Positions 27,026-35,159 of a stretch of 36,067 nt of DNA are shown here, one piece after another. The number at the start of each line of letters is the position of its first letter. The stretch's first letter is position 1. Origin of the DNA: a virus. The stretch covers positions 1-36,067 of the IMG/VR virus record IMGVR_UViG_3300047510_004105; one strand, given 5' to 3'. A program made the position numbers and the translations under genes. The notes below the pieces were generated by a model. It had not been told where the DNA came from. It ran no database searches and worked only from the letters and a program-made list of their open reading frames with translations.

Positions 27026-28042
27026 ATGGCAAACCTCTTCCGCAAGGCTGCGGTGTTTACTGACATCCATTTTGGCTTGAAATCCAATAGCCAATTGCAC
27101 AATGATGATTGCTTGGCATTTGTAAAATGGGCCACAGCCAAAGCCCGGGAGGAAGGCTGCGAAACAGCCATGTTCCTGGGCGATTGGCACAATAATCGAG
27201 CTTCGATCAACATTGTGACTTTGACCTACAGTCTACGAGCACTGGAGCATCTCAATGAGAACTTTGACCATGTGTTCTTTATTCCCGGCAATCACGATCT
27301 GTACTACAGAGATCGCAGAGATGTGCAGAGCGTGGAGTGGGCCCGACATTTGCCCAATGTGCATATCTGCAATGATTGGTTTTCGGAAGGTGATGTAGTT
27401 ATTGCGCCGTGGTTGGTGGGCGATGATCATAAGCGTGTGCCCAAGATGAAGGGCAAATACATGTTTGGTCACTTTGAGCTACCGGGCTATTTCATGAATG
27501 CCATGGTGCAGATGCCCGACCACGGTGAGATCAATGCTGATGCTTTCCGAGGCTTTGATCACATGTTCACTGGACATTTCCACAAACGCCAAAGCAATCG
27601 CAATGTCACTTACATCGGCAACTGTTTCCCACATAACTATGCCGATGCCGGCGACGATGAACGAGGCATGATGATTCTAGAATGGGGCCAAGAACCAGTG
27701 TTCCATGCATGGCCAGATCAGCCTAGATATCGAGTCTATCAACTCAGCAACATACTTAAAAATACCGATTCATTGTTGTTTAAAGGCTTGCATGCCAGAG
27801 TCAACATTGACGTTGACATCAGTTATGAAGAAGCCACATTCCTTAAAGAAACATTTATGCCCCAGTATGATCTAAGAGAATTCACGCTGATACCAAACAA
27901 AAACACCGATGTCAGCGACGGAGGAGCGACCACACAAATCGCATTTGAAAGCGTGGATCAAATCGTGGCCGATCAGATCACCAATATAGAAAGCGAACAG
28001 TACGATCGAGCACTGCTATTGAACATCTATCACAACCTATGA
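27026..28042 (+). CDS. gp47: Recombination nuclease subunit gp47 (SbcD/Mre11-type)
   Basis: The product is 338 residues, matching T4 gp47 (339). It is a metallophosphoesterase with all expected metal-binding motifs: D13 and H15 (FTDIHFG), D53 and H55 (LGDWHN), N89 and H90 (PGNHDLY), H149 (FGHFE), and H184/H186 (TGHFHKR). With gp46 it forms the SbcCD/Mre11-Rad50-type complex that resects DNA ends for phage recombination-dependent replication and host DNA breakdown. The ATG at 27026 lies 5 bases after the gp55 stop, with GAGGA upstream (part of the end of gp55), so the two genes are co-transcribed. The stop overlaps the next start by 4 bases (ATGA). Confidence 0.95.
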   Translation: MANLFRKAAVFTDIHFGLKSNSQLHNDDCLAFVKWATAKAREEGCETAMFLGDWHNNRASINIVTLTYSLRALEHLNENFDHVFFIPGNHDLYYRDRRDVQSVEWARHLPNVHICNDWFSEGDVVIAPWLVGDDHKRVPKMKGKYMFGHFELPGYFMNAMVQMPDHGEINADAFRGFDHMFTGHFHKRQSNRNVTYIGNCFPHNYADAGDDERGMMILEWGQEPVFHAWPDQPRYRVYQLSNILKNTDSLLFKGLHARVNIDVDISYEEATFLKETFMPQYDLREFTLIPNKNTDVSDGGATTQIAFESVDQIVADQITNIESEQYDRALLLNIYHNL

Positions 28043-29637
28043 CAGTATTAGACGAGTTGGACGAAAAATATTCGGTCATCTCTTGCCGGGACATCGCAGA
28101 ATACTTTGATATGCCCTGGGGAGATTTTTACTTAAATCTCCGGTCTATGAAACGAGAAGAATATCAAGATCAAGAAAGATTGGTGTTCTATCTCAGAGAT
28201 CAAGTCAACGAAAAACTCTTGAGAGATTTTTTCCGTGACTTTTACCAGCAATTAAAAGCCATTGATATTCCAAATTTTTTTGTCGTTCTGGTAGTTCCGA
28301 GCATCAGAGAATCGGATATCATAATATCGATGCACCGGGAAATAAAACACGATTCAGAACCCGTTATCATTATCGACAGCAATACCGACGGAGATCACTG
28401 GCAACCTGTAGCGATAACACACAGTAAGGCAGCATTTGGACTGCCCGACACTGTTTGCCCACTACCATGGAACTCTTTGGATGTCAGCCCAGTGGGTACA
28501 TTTGCTCCTTGTTGTTTTTACCAGGGTGCTGTAACCCGAGAGGACGGTACGTTGTTTGATCCCACTGTCGATTCGCTGGAAGATGTCTATAACAGCCGGT
28601 ACATGAAGACTCTGCGACGCCATTTCCGCGAAGGAACTAAACTGCAATCTTGTTCACGGTGTTGGAAAGAAGAAGAAAGCGGTGCTGTCAGCAAGCGCCA
28701 ACTGTATGCTTTGCGATTCGGTGACGACAGCCGCTCGATCAACTGGGAAGAAGACGATGTAAAAAATCTCAAGATGCTGTCAGTGGCGTTTGGCAATGTC
28801 TGCAATTTCAAATGCCGCATTTGTTCGGGGAAAAGCAGCAGCAAGATCGCCGGAGAGATTTTACAACAGATTCCTATGCCACAGAGGAAAAGAAGTTCAA
28901 CCTGGGACGCATTAGAAAAAGGCAAATGGATACACGACGGTCAGCGATTATGGACCAGCGTTAGTGAAAATTCACAGATAAAATATTTTGACTTTGCTGG
29001 TGGAGAGCCTTTGCTGGATAAAAATCATCTTCGTGCTCTTGAATCTCTAATAGAACGCGGTGTTGCCGGCGACATTTCCATACACTACAATACCAACGGA
29101 TCTATTATCAATGACCGATTATTGAACATGTGGAAACATTTTAAAAAGATAGATTTGGCTATCAGCATTGATGACATCGGAGAACGGTTCAATGTCCAAC
29201 GACCCGGCGACAAAGCGGATTGGGATGTCATTGAGAAGAACGTGAAATATATCAAGGCTCACAAGCATGAAAATACTATTTTAAATCTACAATGTGTGAT
29301 CAGCATCATGAATGTGTATTATTTGCCTGAACTCTGTGATTGGATCGAAACCGTCGGTTTCGAAGATTTACATTTCAGTGTGCTTTACAATCCCAGCCAT
29401 CTTTCGTTGTTGAAGATTCCCAAAGCCGCTGCAGATCTCGCTGCAAAGAAAATACTTTCTCACGAGTTTGACGCCAAAGTACAACCATTTGTTGATACTG
29501 TTATTGGATTGTTAGATTCGGCTACCCAACAAGAGAATCCTTTATTTGTTGATTACATCAAAAAGCTAGACGGCCTGCGGGGTGAAGATTTTTCTGCGGC
29601 GCATCCTGAGGTCGCACAGGTTCTGGGATTAGTGTAA
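28039..29637 (+). CDS. Radical SAM protein 1 (N-terminal twitch-type cysteines)
   Basis: The product is 532 residues. The radical SAM cluster motif CxxxCxxC is at C255, C259 and C262 (GNVCNFKCRICSG), and the SAM-binding GGEP is at 321-324, so an S-adenosylmethionine-cleaving [4Fe-4S] enzyme is expected. A second cysteine set lies before the core: C140 (CPLPW), C158-C159 (APCCF), C205 and C208 (CSRCW), resembling the extra cluster of 'twitch domain-containing radical SAM' proteins seen in phage and environmental genomes. The first ~130 residues are an extension I cannot assign. The substrate is unknown. The gene overlaps gp47 by ATGA and lies between gp47 and gp46, so it is made with the recombination nuclease. 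Confidence 0.88.
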   Translation: MTVLDELDEKYSVISCRDIAEYFDMPWGDFYLNLRSMKREEYQDQERLVFYLRDQVNEKLLRDFFRDFYQQLKAIDIPNFFVVLVVPSIRESDIIISMHREIKHDSEPVIIIDSNTDGDHWQPVAITHSKAAFGLPDTVCPLPWNSLDVSPVGTFAPCCFYQGAVTREDGTLFDPTVDSLEDVYNSRYMKTLRRHFREGTKLQSCSRCWKEEESGAVSKRQLYALRFGDDSRSINWEEDDVKNLKMLSVAFGNVCNFKCRICSGKSSSKIAGEILQQIPMPQRKRSSTWDALEKGKWIHDGQRLWTSVSENSQIKYFDFAGGEPLLDKNHLRALESLIERGVAGDISIHYNTNGSIINDRLLNMWKHFKKIDLAISIDDIGERFNVQRPGDKADWDVIEKNVKYIKAHKHENTILNLQCVISIMNVYYLPELCDWIETVGFEDLHFSVLYNPSHLSLLKIPKAAADLAAKKILSHEFDAKVQPFVDTVIGLLDSATQQENPLFVDYIKKLDGLRGEDFSAAHPEVAQVLGLV

Positions 29638-29650
29638 AATATCAAAGATT

Positions 29651-31426
29651 ATGTTCAAAATTAAAACTCTGTCTGTAAAAAACTTCATGAGCGTGGGCAA
29701 TGCCACGCAGGCAGTAAACTTCGATCGAAGAGATCTCACGTTGGTGCTAGGAGAAAATTTGGACCTAGGTGGTGACGATTCAGGTGCAAGAAATGGCACA
29801 GGCAAAACTACCATTATCAATGCGTTGAGTTATGCTCTCTACGGCAATGCTCTTACCAATATCAAAAAAGACAACCTCATCAACAAAACCAATGGTAAAA
29901 ATCTGTTGGTCACCATCGAGTTTGAAAAAGACGGTATCGAATACCGTATCGAGCGAGGACGCAAACCCAACATTATGAAATTTTGGGTGGCCGGCGACGA
30001 ACAAGAAGTCACCGACGATGCACAAGGTGACAGCCGAGAAACCCAGGCCCACATCGAAAGGATGCTGGGCATGGAACACGAAATGTTCAAGCATGTGGTG
30101 GCTCTCAACACCTACACTGAACCTTTCCTTGCTTTGCGAGCCAACGATCAAAGAAACATAATCGAACAGCTTTTAGGCATCACTCTACTGTCAGAAAAAG
30201 CCGACAGTCTCAAAGAACAGATCAAGATCACCAAAGATACCATTGCGCAAGAAGAGATGCGTATCAGGGCAGTCCAAGAGGCCAATGCCAAGATCGAAGA
30301 GCAGATCGAAAGTTTGCGTAAACGGCAGAGGCTTTGGGTAGCCAAGCAAGACGAGGACTGCGACAAGATGCGCAAAGGAATCACAGAATTAGAAAAGATC
30401 GACATTGATGCCGAAATTCAAGCACATAGAGATCTTGCCGCTTTCAACGAAGAACAAAAATCTCGAACAGATTTGGCCAAAGCGCAGCGACAAGGGGAGT
30501 CTGACTTGGATCGACTCAATAAGCTGGCAGCAAAGTTGGAAAAAGAGATTGTATCTCTCAATGAGCATCGATGTTATGCTTGTGGCCAGGATCTACACGA
30601 TGCCAAGCAGGACGAAATACTGAGCAACAAGCAAGCATCATTAGTGGAATCACAGGAGCAGGCCGCAGCAATCACTACCGAAATCGAAGCCATCAAAGCT
30701 GCACTATTGGAGCTGGGTGATTTACGCCATCCGCCACAGGTGTTTTATGACACTTTAGAAGATGCTCTCAATCATCGCAACACTTTGGAAACACTCAAAA
30801 CCAATCTTGCCGCACGAGGCAGCGAGCAAGATCCCTACGGGGAACAGATTGAAGAAATGAGCGAAGCAGCCAAAGGTGAAATCAGTTACGATGTCATCAA
30901 TGAACTGTCTCGTGTCAAAGATCATCAAGAATTCTTGCTCAAGCTCTTGACCAACAAGGATTCGTTTGTGCGCAAACGCATCATTGACCAAAATCTCGCA
31001 TATCTAAACCAGCGCCTAGGGTATTATCTAGATCGCATTGGGCTGCCGCACACTGTGAAGTTTCAAAACGATCTCACAGTAGAGATCACCGAGCTGGGCA
31101 GAGATTTAGACTTTGACAATCTCAGTCGCGGCGAAAGGAATCGTTTGATACTTTCTTTGAGTTGGGCGTTCCGTGATGTTTGGGAGGGGCTTTATCAGCC
31201 CATCAACCTTTTGTTCTTTGACGAATTAGTGGATTCGGGCATGGACGCATCGGGTGTAGAAAATGCTTTAGCCGTGCTCAAGAAAATGAGCCGGGATATG
31301 AATCGCAGCATATGGTTGGTATCACACAAAGACGAATTAGCAGGCCGTGTCAACAACATCATGCATGTGGTCAAAGAAAACGGTTTTACCACATACAACA
31401 CCGATGTTGAGGTCAATGGTGTTTGA
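29651..31426 (+). CDS. gp46: Recombination nuclease ATPase subunit gp46 (SbcC/Rad50-type)
   Basis: The product is 591 residues (T4 gp46 is 560). Walker A ends at GTGKTT (49-54) and is stretched by an Asp/Gly-rich insert after GEN (LDLGGDDSGA). The Q-loop is near LNTYTEP (152-158). Long coiled-coil arms flank a zinc-hook CYAC at C308/C311. The ABC signature LSRGE is at 491-495, Walker B LLFFDE at 520-525 and the switch histidine at 559 (VSHKDEL). These are all parts of a working SMC/Rad50-type ATPase that opens and closes around DNA to control gp47. It is separated from gp47 by radical SAM protein 1. The ATG at 29651 has no strong ribosome site. The final 11 bases overlap the start of radical SAM protein 2. 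Confidence 0.95.
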   Translation: MFKIKTLSVKNFMSVGNATQAVNFDRRDLTLVLGENLDLGGDDSGARNGTGKTTIINALSYALYGNALTNIKKDNLINKTNGKNLLVTIEFEKDGIEYRIERGRKPNIMKFWVAGDEQEVTDDAQGDSRETQAHIERMLGMEHEMFKHVVALNTYTEPFLALRANDQRNIIEQLLGITLLSEKADSLKEQIKITKDTIAQEEMRIRAVQEANAKIEEQIESLRKRQRLWVAKQDEDCDKMRKGITELEKIDIDAEIQAHRDLAAFNEEQKSRTDLAKAQRQGESDLDRLNKLAAKLEKEIVSLNEHRCYACGQDLHDAKQDEILSNKQASLVESQEQAAAITTEIEAIKAALLELGDLRHPPQVFYDTLEDALNHRNTLETLKTNLAARGSEQDPYGEQIEEMSEAAKGEISYDVINELSRVKDHQEFLLKLLTNKDSFVRKRIIDQNLAYLNQRLGYYLDRIGLPHTVKFQNDLTVEITELGRDLDFDNLSRGERNRLILSLSWAFRDVWEGLYQPINLLFFDELVDSGMDASGVENALAVLKKMSRDMNRSIWLVSHKDELAGRVNNIMHVVKENGFTTYNTDVEVNGV

Positions 31427-32384
31427 CCTCACGCATCTACACGTGGAACTGAGTTCCAAGTGTGTACTCAAGTGCCCCAGATGTCCTCGAACCGAGATGT
31501 CAGACACACATCCACACATCAATCGAGACTACAGCGTTGACGAATTCCGAAGTTTGTTTACACAAGAAATCCTGACACAGATCAAATACTTGAGTTTTTG
31601 TGGAGACATCGGAGATCCCATCTATACACGGGATTTCTTGGAAATCGTTGAGTATATCAAACAGGTGTCTACTACAACACAAATCAACATCGTCACCAAT
31701 GGCAGCTACAAAGACACCAATTGGTGGCAGCGGCTTGGGAGCAGCTTGAATCAACGCGATCGAGTGACCTTCAGCGTGGATGGTTGGGATCACGACAGCA
31801 ACAGGATCTATCGCGTCAACAGCGACTGGGATTCTATTATTGCGGGGGTCAAGTCACTGAGAAGAAACAGCGATGTAAACATACGATGGAGCACTATTGT
31901 TTTTAGATTTAACATGCATCGTCTCGAGGAAATACGACAAATTGCCCAAGACCTAGGCGTCGATCAATTTGAAACTGTGAAAAGTATGAAGTTTGGCAGC
32001 AACGATCCCAGGTATTTAAATGCCAATGGCATCGATCCGTTGGAGCCTGGCAACTACAAAGAAGAAAAAAACTATTCAAAGTCCGTGATTAAACTGGCAC
32101 GTGGATACACACTCCCACCAGCCAAGAGAGACTCTGGGCATTGGGCCAAATGCCTTAATGGTACACAGATGCCGTTTATCAGTGTCGACGGCAGATTCTT
32201 TCCTTGTGCTTGGTTCGGATCGGGTTATATGGAAAATGATTTCCTTGAAAAGTACCGCAATGACATCAATGTCAGAACAAGAGGGTTTAGCGCAGTATTA
32301 TTGGATCCCTGTTGGGAAGAACTAAAAATGCGGTGGGAGATGTTTCCCCCGGCGATATGTCAATTCAAATGTAAAAATGGCTAA
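31416..32384 (+). CDS. Radical SAM protein 2 (C-terminal SPASM-type cysteines)
   Basis: The product is 322 residues from the ATG at 31416, which overlaps the end of gp46 by 11 bases and has GAGG just upstream; a longer in-frame form from 31347 would be buried in gp46. The radical SAM motif is near the N-terminus: C16, C20, C23 (SKCVLKCPRCPR). The next strand contains FCGDIGDPIY, a variant of the usual GGEP region. The C-terminus carries five more cysteines, C246, C264, C299, C315 and C319, in the style of SPASM/twitch domains that hold auxiliary iron-sulfur clusters. This domain order is the standard one and the reverse of its two paralogs. Such enzymes often modify peptides or sugars; the substrate here is unknown. 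Confidence 0.88.
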   Translation: MVFDLTHLHVELSSKCVLKCPRCPRTEMSDTHPHINRDYSVDEFRSLFTQEILTQIKYLSFCGDIGDPIYTRDFLEIVEYIKQVSTTTQINIVTNGSYKDTNWWQRLGSSLNQRDRVTFSVDGWDHDSNRIYRVNSDWDSIIAGVKSLRRNSDVNIRWSTIVFRFNMHRLEEIRQIAQDLGVDQFETVKSMKFGSNDPRYLNANGIDPLEPGNYKEEKNYSKSVIKLARGYTLPPAKRDSGHWAKCLNGTQMPFISVDGRFFPCAWFGSGYMENDFLEKYRNDINVRTRGFSAVLLDPCWEELKMRWEMFPPAICQFKCKNG

Positions 32385-33684
32385 CGAAAATATATTCTGC
32401 AACATACCTTGGTTCGAACTAAACATCAATCATGATGGCAGCTACGATCTCTGTGGATGTCAGAATGACAAGATCATTATGACCGCAGAAGGGCATAAGT
32501 GGAATATCAAGGAGATCGACATCGACGAGTACTGGAACAGCACCAGGATGCGCGAAAAGAGGATGATCAAGTTGGGTGATACTGTTGATCCTATGTGTCG
32601 CATGTGTCAGATGAAAGATGCCGCTGGCTATACTTCGGCGCGACAGAAAGAAAATCTCAAGTCGGTGATTTTCCAAAAACAATTTGATCGAAGTTTTGAG
32701 CAGAGCCCGCACAAGAAATACTTTGATCACAGCCGAGACAACGATGGAGAAACTATATCTCGTATCGCTAGCCTGCACCTCAACATAGGCACCACCTGTA
32801 ATTTCAGCTGTAAGTTTTGCCCGCCAGAGGCATCAAGTCGAGTGGCGCAGGATCAAAAGAAAATGGGATGGATACCCTCTAATTATAGATTAGAACCTTG
32901 GACACAAGATCCTGTGGCATGGCAAAGATTCGTTGACTGGTTTGAAGTCAATTATGAATCTGTGCGTGTGGTGCATATCATCGGTGGTGAGCCTGATTTG
33001 ATCGAACGTTTCCGCGATCTATTGAAAATGTTTGCGGACAAAAAGATGTTTTGGCTTAATCTATCGTTTACCACTAATGGCAGCATCGACTATTCAAAGT
33101 ATTACGATCAATTGAGAATCTTCCGTCGAGTGGAAATTGGTGTCAGCATTGAAACTGCCGATACCGGCAACGACTATCTCAGACAAGGGGCCAACATTGT
33201 ACAGATTTTACACAATGTGGACCATATGAGAGAATCCATGCCGGAGGTGCAGTGGACTTTCCGTACTGTGCCCACTGCCTTGAGCGTATTGAGATACCAT
33301 ACATTATTACATCATGCATTGAGTCGTGGGATTGCCATTGATGCCAGTTATCCAAATAGACCTCGCTGGATGTTGTCAGATCTCTTGCCCCAGGATCTCA
33401 AAGAGTGTACTATAAGACACTTGCAAGAGTTTGCTAATGGTATCACGATCAACGGGCAGAAATTCAACAATACCAAGAACCCCAACAACGTGGAAATAAC
33501 ACTAAAAAACGAAGCAGAGTCTTTGATACGACATCTACGTAAAACTGAGCCCGACAATGCCAACGAACTTCGTCGGGAGATGGCTGCAAGACTCAGCGAA
33601 CAAGATGAACTCCACTCAAAAAGTGTCGCAGACTACTTGCCTGAAATCGTAGATTGGTTAAGGATATATGGATACCGTCATTGA
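32377..33684 (+). CDS. Radical SAM protein 3 (N-terminal twitch-type cysteines)
   Basis: The product is 435 residues. An N-terminal cysteine set, C8 (FCNIPW), C26 and C28 (LCGC), C74 and C77 (CRMC), precedes the radical SAM motif C141, C145, C148 (TTCNFSCKFCPP). The SAM-binding GGEP is at 203-206. The layout resembles radical SAM protein 1 without that protein's ~130-residue N-terminal extension, so the two are probably distant paralogs. The C-terminal ~130 residues are helical and charged, without further cysteine clusters. The ATG overlaps the previous gene by 8 bases, and its own end overlaps the next gene by 17 bases, so translation of the group is coupled. The substrate is unknown. Confidence 0.88.
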   Translation: MANENIFCNIPWFELNINHDGSYDLCGCQNDKIIMTAEGHKWNIKEIDIDEYWNSTRMREKRMIKLGDTVDPMCRMCQMKDAAGYTSARQKENLKSVIFQKQFDRSFEQSPHKKYFDHSRDNDGETISRIASLHLNIGTTCNFSCKFCPPEASSRVAQDQKKMGWIPSNYRLEPWTQDPVAWQRFVDWFEVNYESVRVVHIIGGEPDLIERFRDLLKMFADKKMFWLNLSFTTNGSIDYSKYYDQLRIFRRVEIGVSIETADTGNDYLRQGANIVQILHNVDHMRESMPEVQWTFRTVPTALSVLRYHTLLHHALSRGIAIDASYPNRPRWMLSDLLPQDLKECTIRHLQEFANGITINGQKFNNTKNPNNVEITLKNEAESLIRHLRKTEPDNANELRREMAARLSEQDELHSKSVADYLPEIVDWLRIYGYRH

Positions 33685-34138
33685 TCTTTCATTGAATCCG
33701 ATATTTTGGGACGACTGCCCGGAAATAGAAATATGCTGGGACCAACAAGTGCTGTTTCGTGGAGAGTTAGATCACGCACATATCAAAACATTTCGGGTAG
33801 TTGGATCACCGGGGGATCACAGATTGAACGTGGAATTTTATAACAAACGCGACGGCGATACCGTGATAGATCAAAACCTTGACAAAGCAGTGATCATCAA
33901 CAATGTGGCTTTTGAAGGAATGTTTTTCGACAGTTTCATGCATTCTGCAAGATACTGGCCTCAATATCCCGATTCCTATCGTGACACCTGCCGGCAGCAA
34001 GGCATCGACTTAGAGCCCGATATTGTTAGCAACTATCTTGGTTGGAACGGTGTATGGACATTGCCTGTGCGTTTTCCCATTTACACTTGGATACATGAAA
34101 CCGAAAATCTTGGTTGGATTTATGAAAAAAATCTCTGA
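33668..34138 (+). CDS. Small beta-rich protein coupled to radical SAM protein 3
   Basis: The product is 156 residues, with no family I can name confidently. The sequence alternates short beta-type stretches (DHRLNVEFYNKRDGDTVID), a middle FEGMFFDSFMHSARYWPQYP, and an aromatic C-terminus (YLGWNGVWTLPVRFPIYTWI then HETENLGWIYEKNL). I recall similar W/Y-rich beta-sandwich proteins in aquatic T4-like phages that are annotated as hypothetical or carbohydrate-binding-like. There is no signal peptide or membrane segment. The ATG at 33668 overlaps the end of radical SAM protein 3 by 17 bases, so the two are co-translated and may act in one pathway, as partner or substrate. That link is inference from gene order. 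Confidence 0.7.
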   Translation: MDTVIDLSLNPIFWDDCPEIEICWDQQVLFRGELDHAHIKTFRVVGSPGDHRLNVEFYNKRDGDTVIDQNLDKAVIINNVAFEGMFFDSFMHSARYWPQYPDSYRDTCRQQGIDLEPDIVSNYLGWNGVWTLPVRFPIYTWIHETENLGWIYEKNL

Positions 34139-34167
34139 CGACAACAAAACGATAACTATGCTTGCAC

Positions 34168-34623
34168 ATGTGGCTTTTCGAGAACTCACCCATAGAATCT
34201 TTACCCGACGACTGCATAGGCTTCGTATATCTCATCACGAATAAGCAAACCGGCAGAAAATACATTGGCAAAAAATTAGCGAAATTTTCAAAAACCACTT
34301 ACCGTATGGTAAAACTCAAAAACGGCAAAAAGAAAAGAAAAAAGATCAAGGGAAAAATCGAAAGCGACTGGCAAACATATTATGGATCAAATGACGAACT
34401 CAATCGCGATGTGGAAGAACTAGGCCCTGCAAACTTTACGAGAGAAATACTCTACTATTGTCAAAGCAAGGCCGAATGCAGTTATATCGAAGCACGAGAA
34501 CAGTTCGCAAGACGTGTTTTAGAAACAAACGAATATTATAACGGACACATACAAGTCCGTGTACATGGCTCGCACATTAAAAAGTTACACCAATCTTCCG
34601 CTGACACCAAGTCTAACTCTTAA
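34168..34623 (+). CDS. GIY-YIG nuclease-like protein
   Basis: The product is 151 residues from the ATG at 34168; an in-frame TTG lies 6 bases upstream. The GIY-YIG signature is GFVYL (18-22) and KYIGKK (31-36). A Lys-rich stretch (48-62), ESDWQTYYGSN and a closing YNGHIQVRVHGSH follow. This matches the small stand-alone GIY-YIG proteins common in aquatic T4-like phages, often labelled Seg-like homing endonuclease. No DNA-binding tail such as NUMOD or zinc finger is seen, so it may be a resident nuclease rather than an active homing element; E108 or E111 are possible catalytic residues. It follows the beta-rich protein after 29 bases with no clear ribosome site. Confidence 0.82.
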   Translation: MWLFENSPIESLPDDCIGFVYLITNKQTGRKYIGKKLAKFSKTTYRMVKLKNGKKKRKKIKGKIESDWQTYYGSNDELNRDVEELGPANFTREILYYCQSKAECSYIEAREQFARRVLETNEYYNGHIQVRVHGSHIKKLHQSSADTKSNS

Positions 34624-34929
34624 AATAAATCAAGTGGTAATAGGCTTACACCGGCCAACAACGGGTGTCGATGACAACTGGATCACGGATCACAGGGACC
34701 GAAGTCTCGCTGCCACTGCGAGCACTCAGCAACTATCCTTGACAGGACGCGGATCGGATATGCCTTTAACCGGTTTTGCTGATAGACCAAATGTTCTTTT
34801 TTTCAGGCTAAAAGACGCCCACGCGATTGGGCACGTTTGCATGTGATGTTAGCGTATCGTATGCAAATCGCCGTTGTGACAAGACGGAATGAGTAGGTAC
34901 CGGACAACCGCCTACGCAAAATGTCAAAT

Positions 34930-34963
34930 ATTCTATACAAAATAGCATGATAATGTATAGAAT
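34930..34963. repeat. 10-bp perfect inverted repeat
   Basis: ATTCTATACA at 34930-34939 is mirrored exactly by TGTATAGAAT at 34954-34963 around a 14-base loop. It could be a protein-binding operator or an RNA hairpin. It is A/T-rich and not followed by a T-run, which argues against a terminator. Confidence 0.8.
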
Positions 34964-35025
34964 GTGCAACATTGATAATTCTAACGCTAAGTGACTGTGC
35001 TACTCGGATGATGACGCAGATCTCT

Positions 35026-35048
35026 ACTTTGCCCTTAGCGGGCAAAGT
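35026..35048. repeat. 9-bp perfect GC-rich hairpin
   Basis: ACTTTGCCC (35026-35034) pairs exactly with GGGCAAAGT (35040-35048) across a 5-base loop TTAGC. The tight loop and strong stem suggest an RNA structure. No poly-T follows on either strand. Confidence 0.8.
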
Positions 35049-35076
35049 GTGACCATTTAATCTGGATGATAACTTA

Positions 35077-35159
35077 ATCGCTTCGCTCTTCTAAAAACGA
35101 TCATTGGAGAAAATATCGCTGAGCGATCAGCGAAAGCGATAGATTCGCGTCGCGAATCT
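35077..35159. repeat. Cluster of overlapping palindromes
   Basis: ATCGCTTCGCT (35077-35087) can pair with AGCGAAAGCGAT (35129-35140), leaving one unpaired base. Inside it is the palindrome ATCGCTGAGCGAT (35115-35127). It is followed by AGATTCGCG/CGCGAATCT (35141-35149 and 35151-35159), a 9-bp near-perfect palindrome around one base. Together they could fold into a compact branched structure or act as repeated binding sites. Confidence 0.65.

Noticed and set aside
29780-30151. Minus-strand ORFs opposite gp46
   Set aside because: These are antisense shadows of a firm Rad50-type ATPase gene.
31347-31415. Longer N-terminus for radical SAM protein 2
   Set aside because: It would lie wholly inside gp46 in another frame. 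The ATG at 31416 has GAGG nearby and places the radical SAM motif at the usual distance from the N-terminus.
34168-34623. GIY-YIG protein as an active homing endonuclease that moved the radical SAM genes
   Set aside because: It lacks visible DNA-recognition tail domains, is not inside a gene or intron, and similar stand-alone proteins are common residents of these phages.
34797-34803. T-run as a terminator of the plus-strand operon
   Set aside because: No stable GC stem lies directly before the seven Ts.
34559-34846. 95-residue plus-strand ORF after the GIY-YIG gene
   Set aside because: It starts inside the GIY-YIG gene, has no ribosome site, shows no recognisable motifs and runs through a hairpin-rich stretch; a chance frame is more likely.
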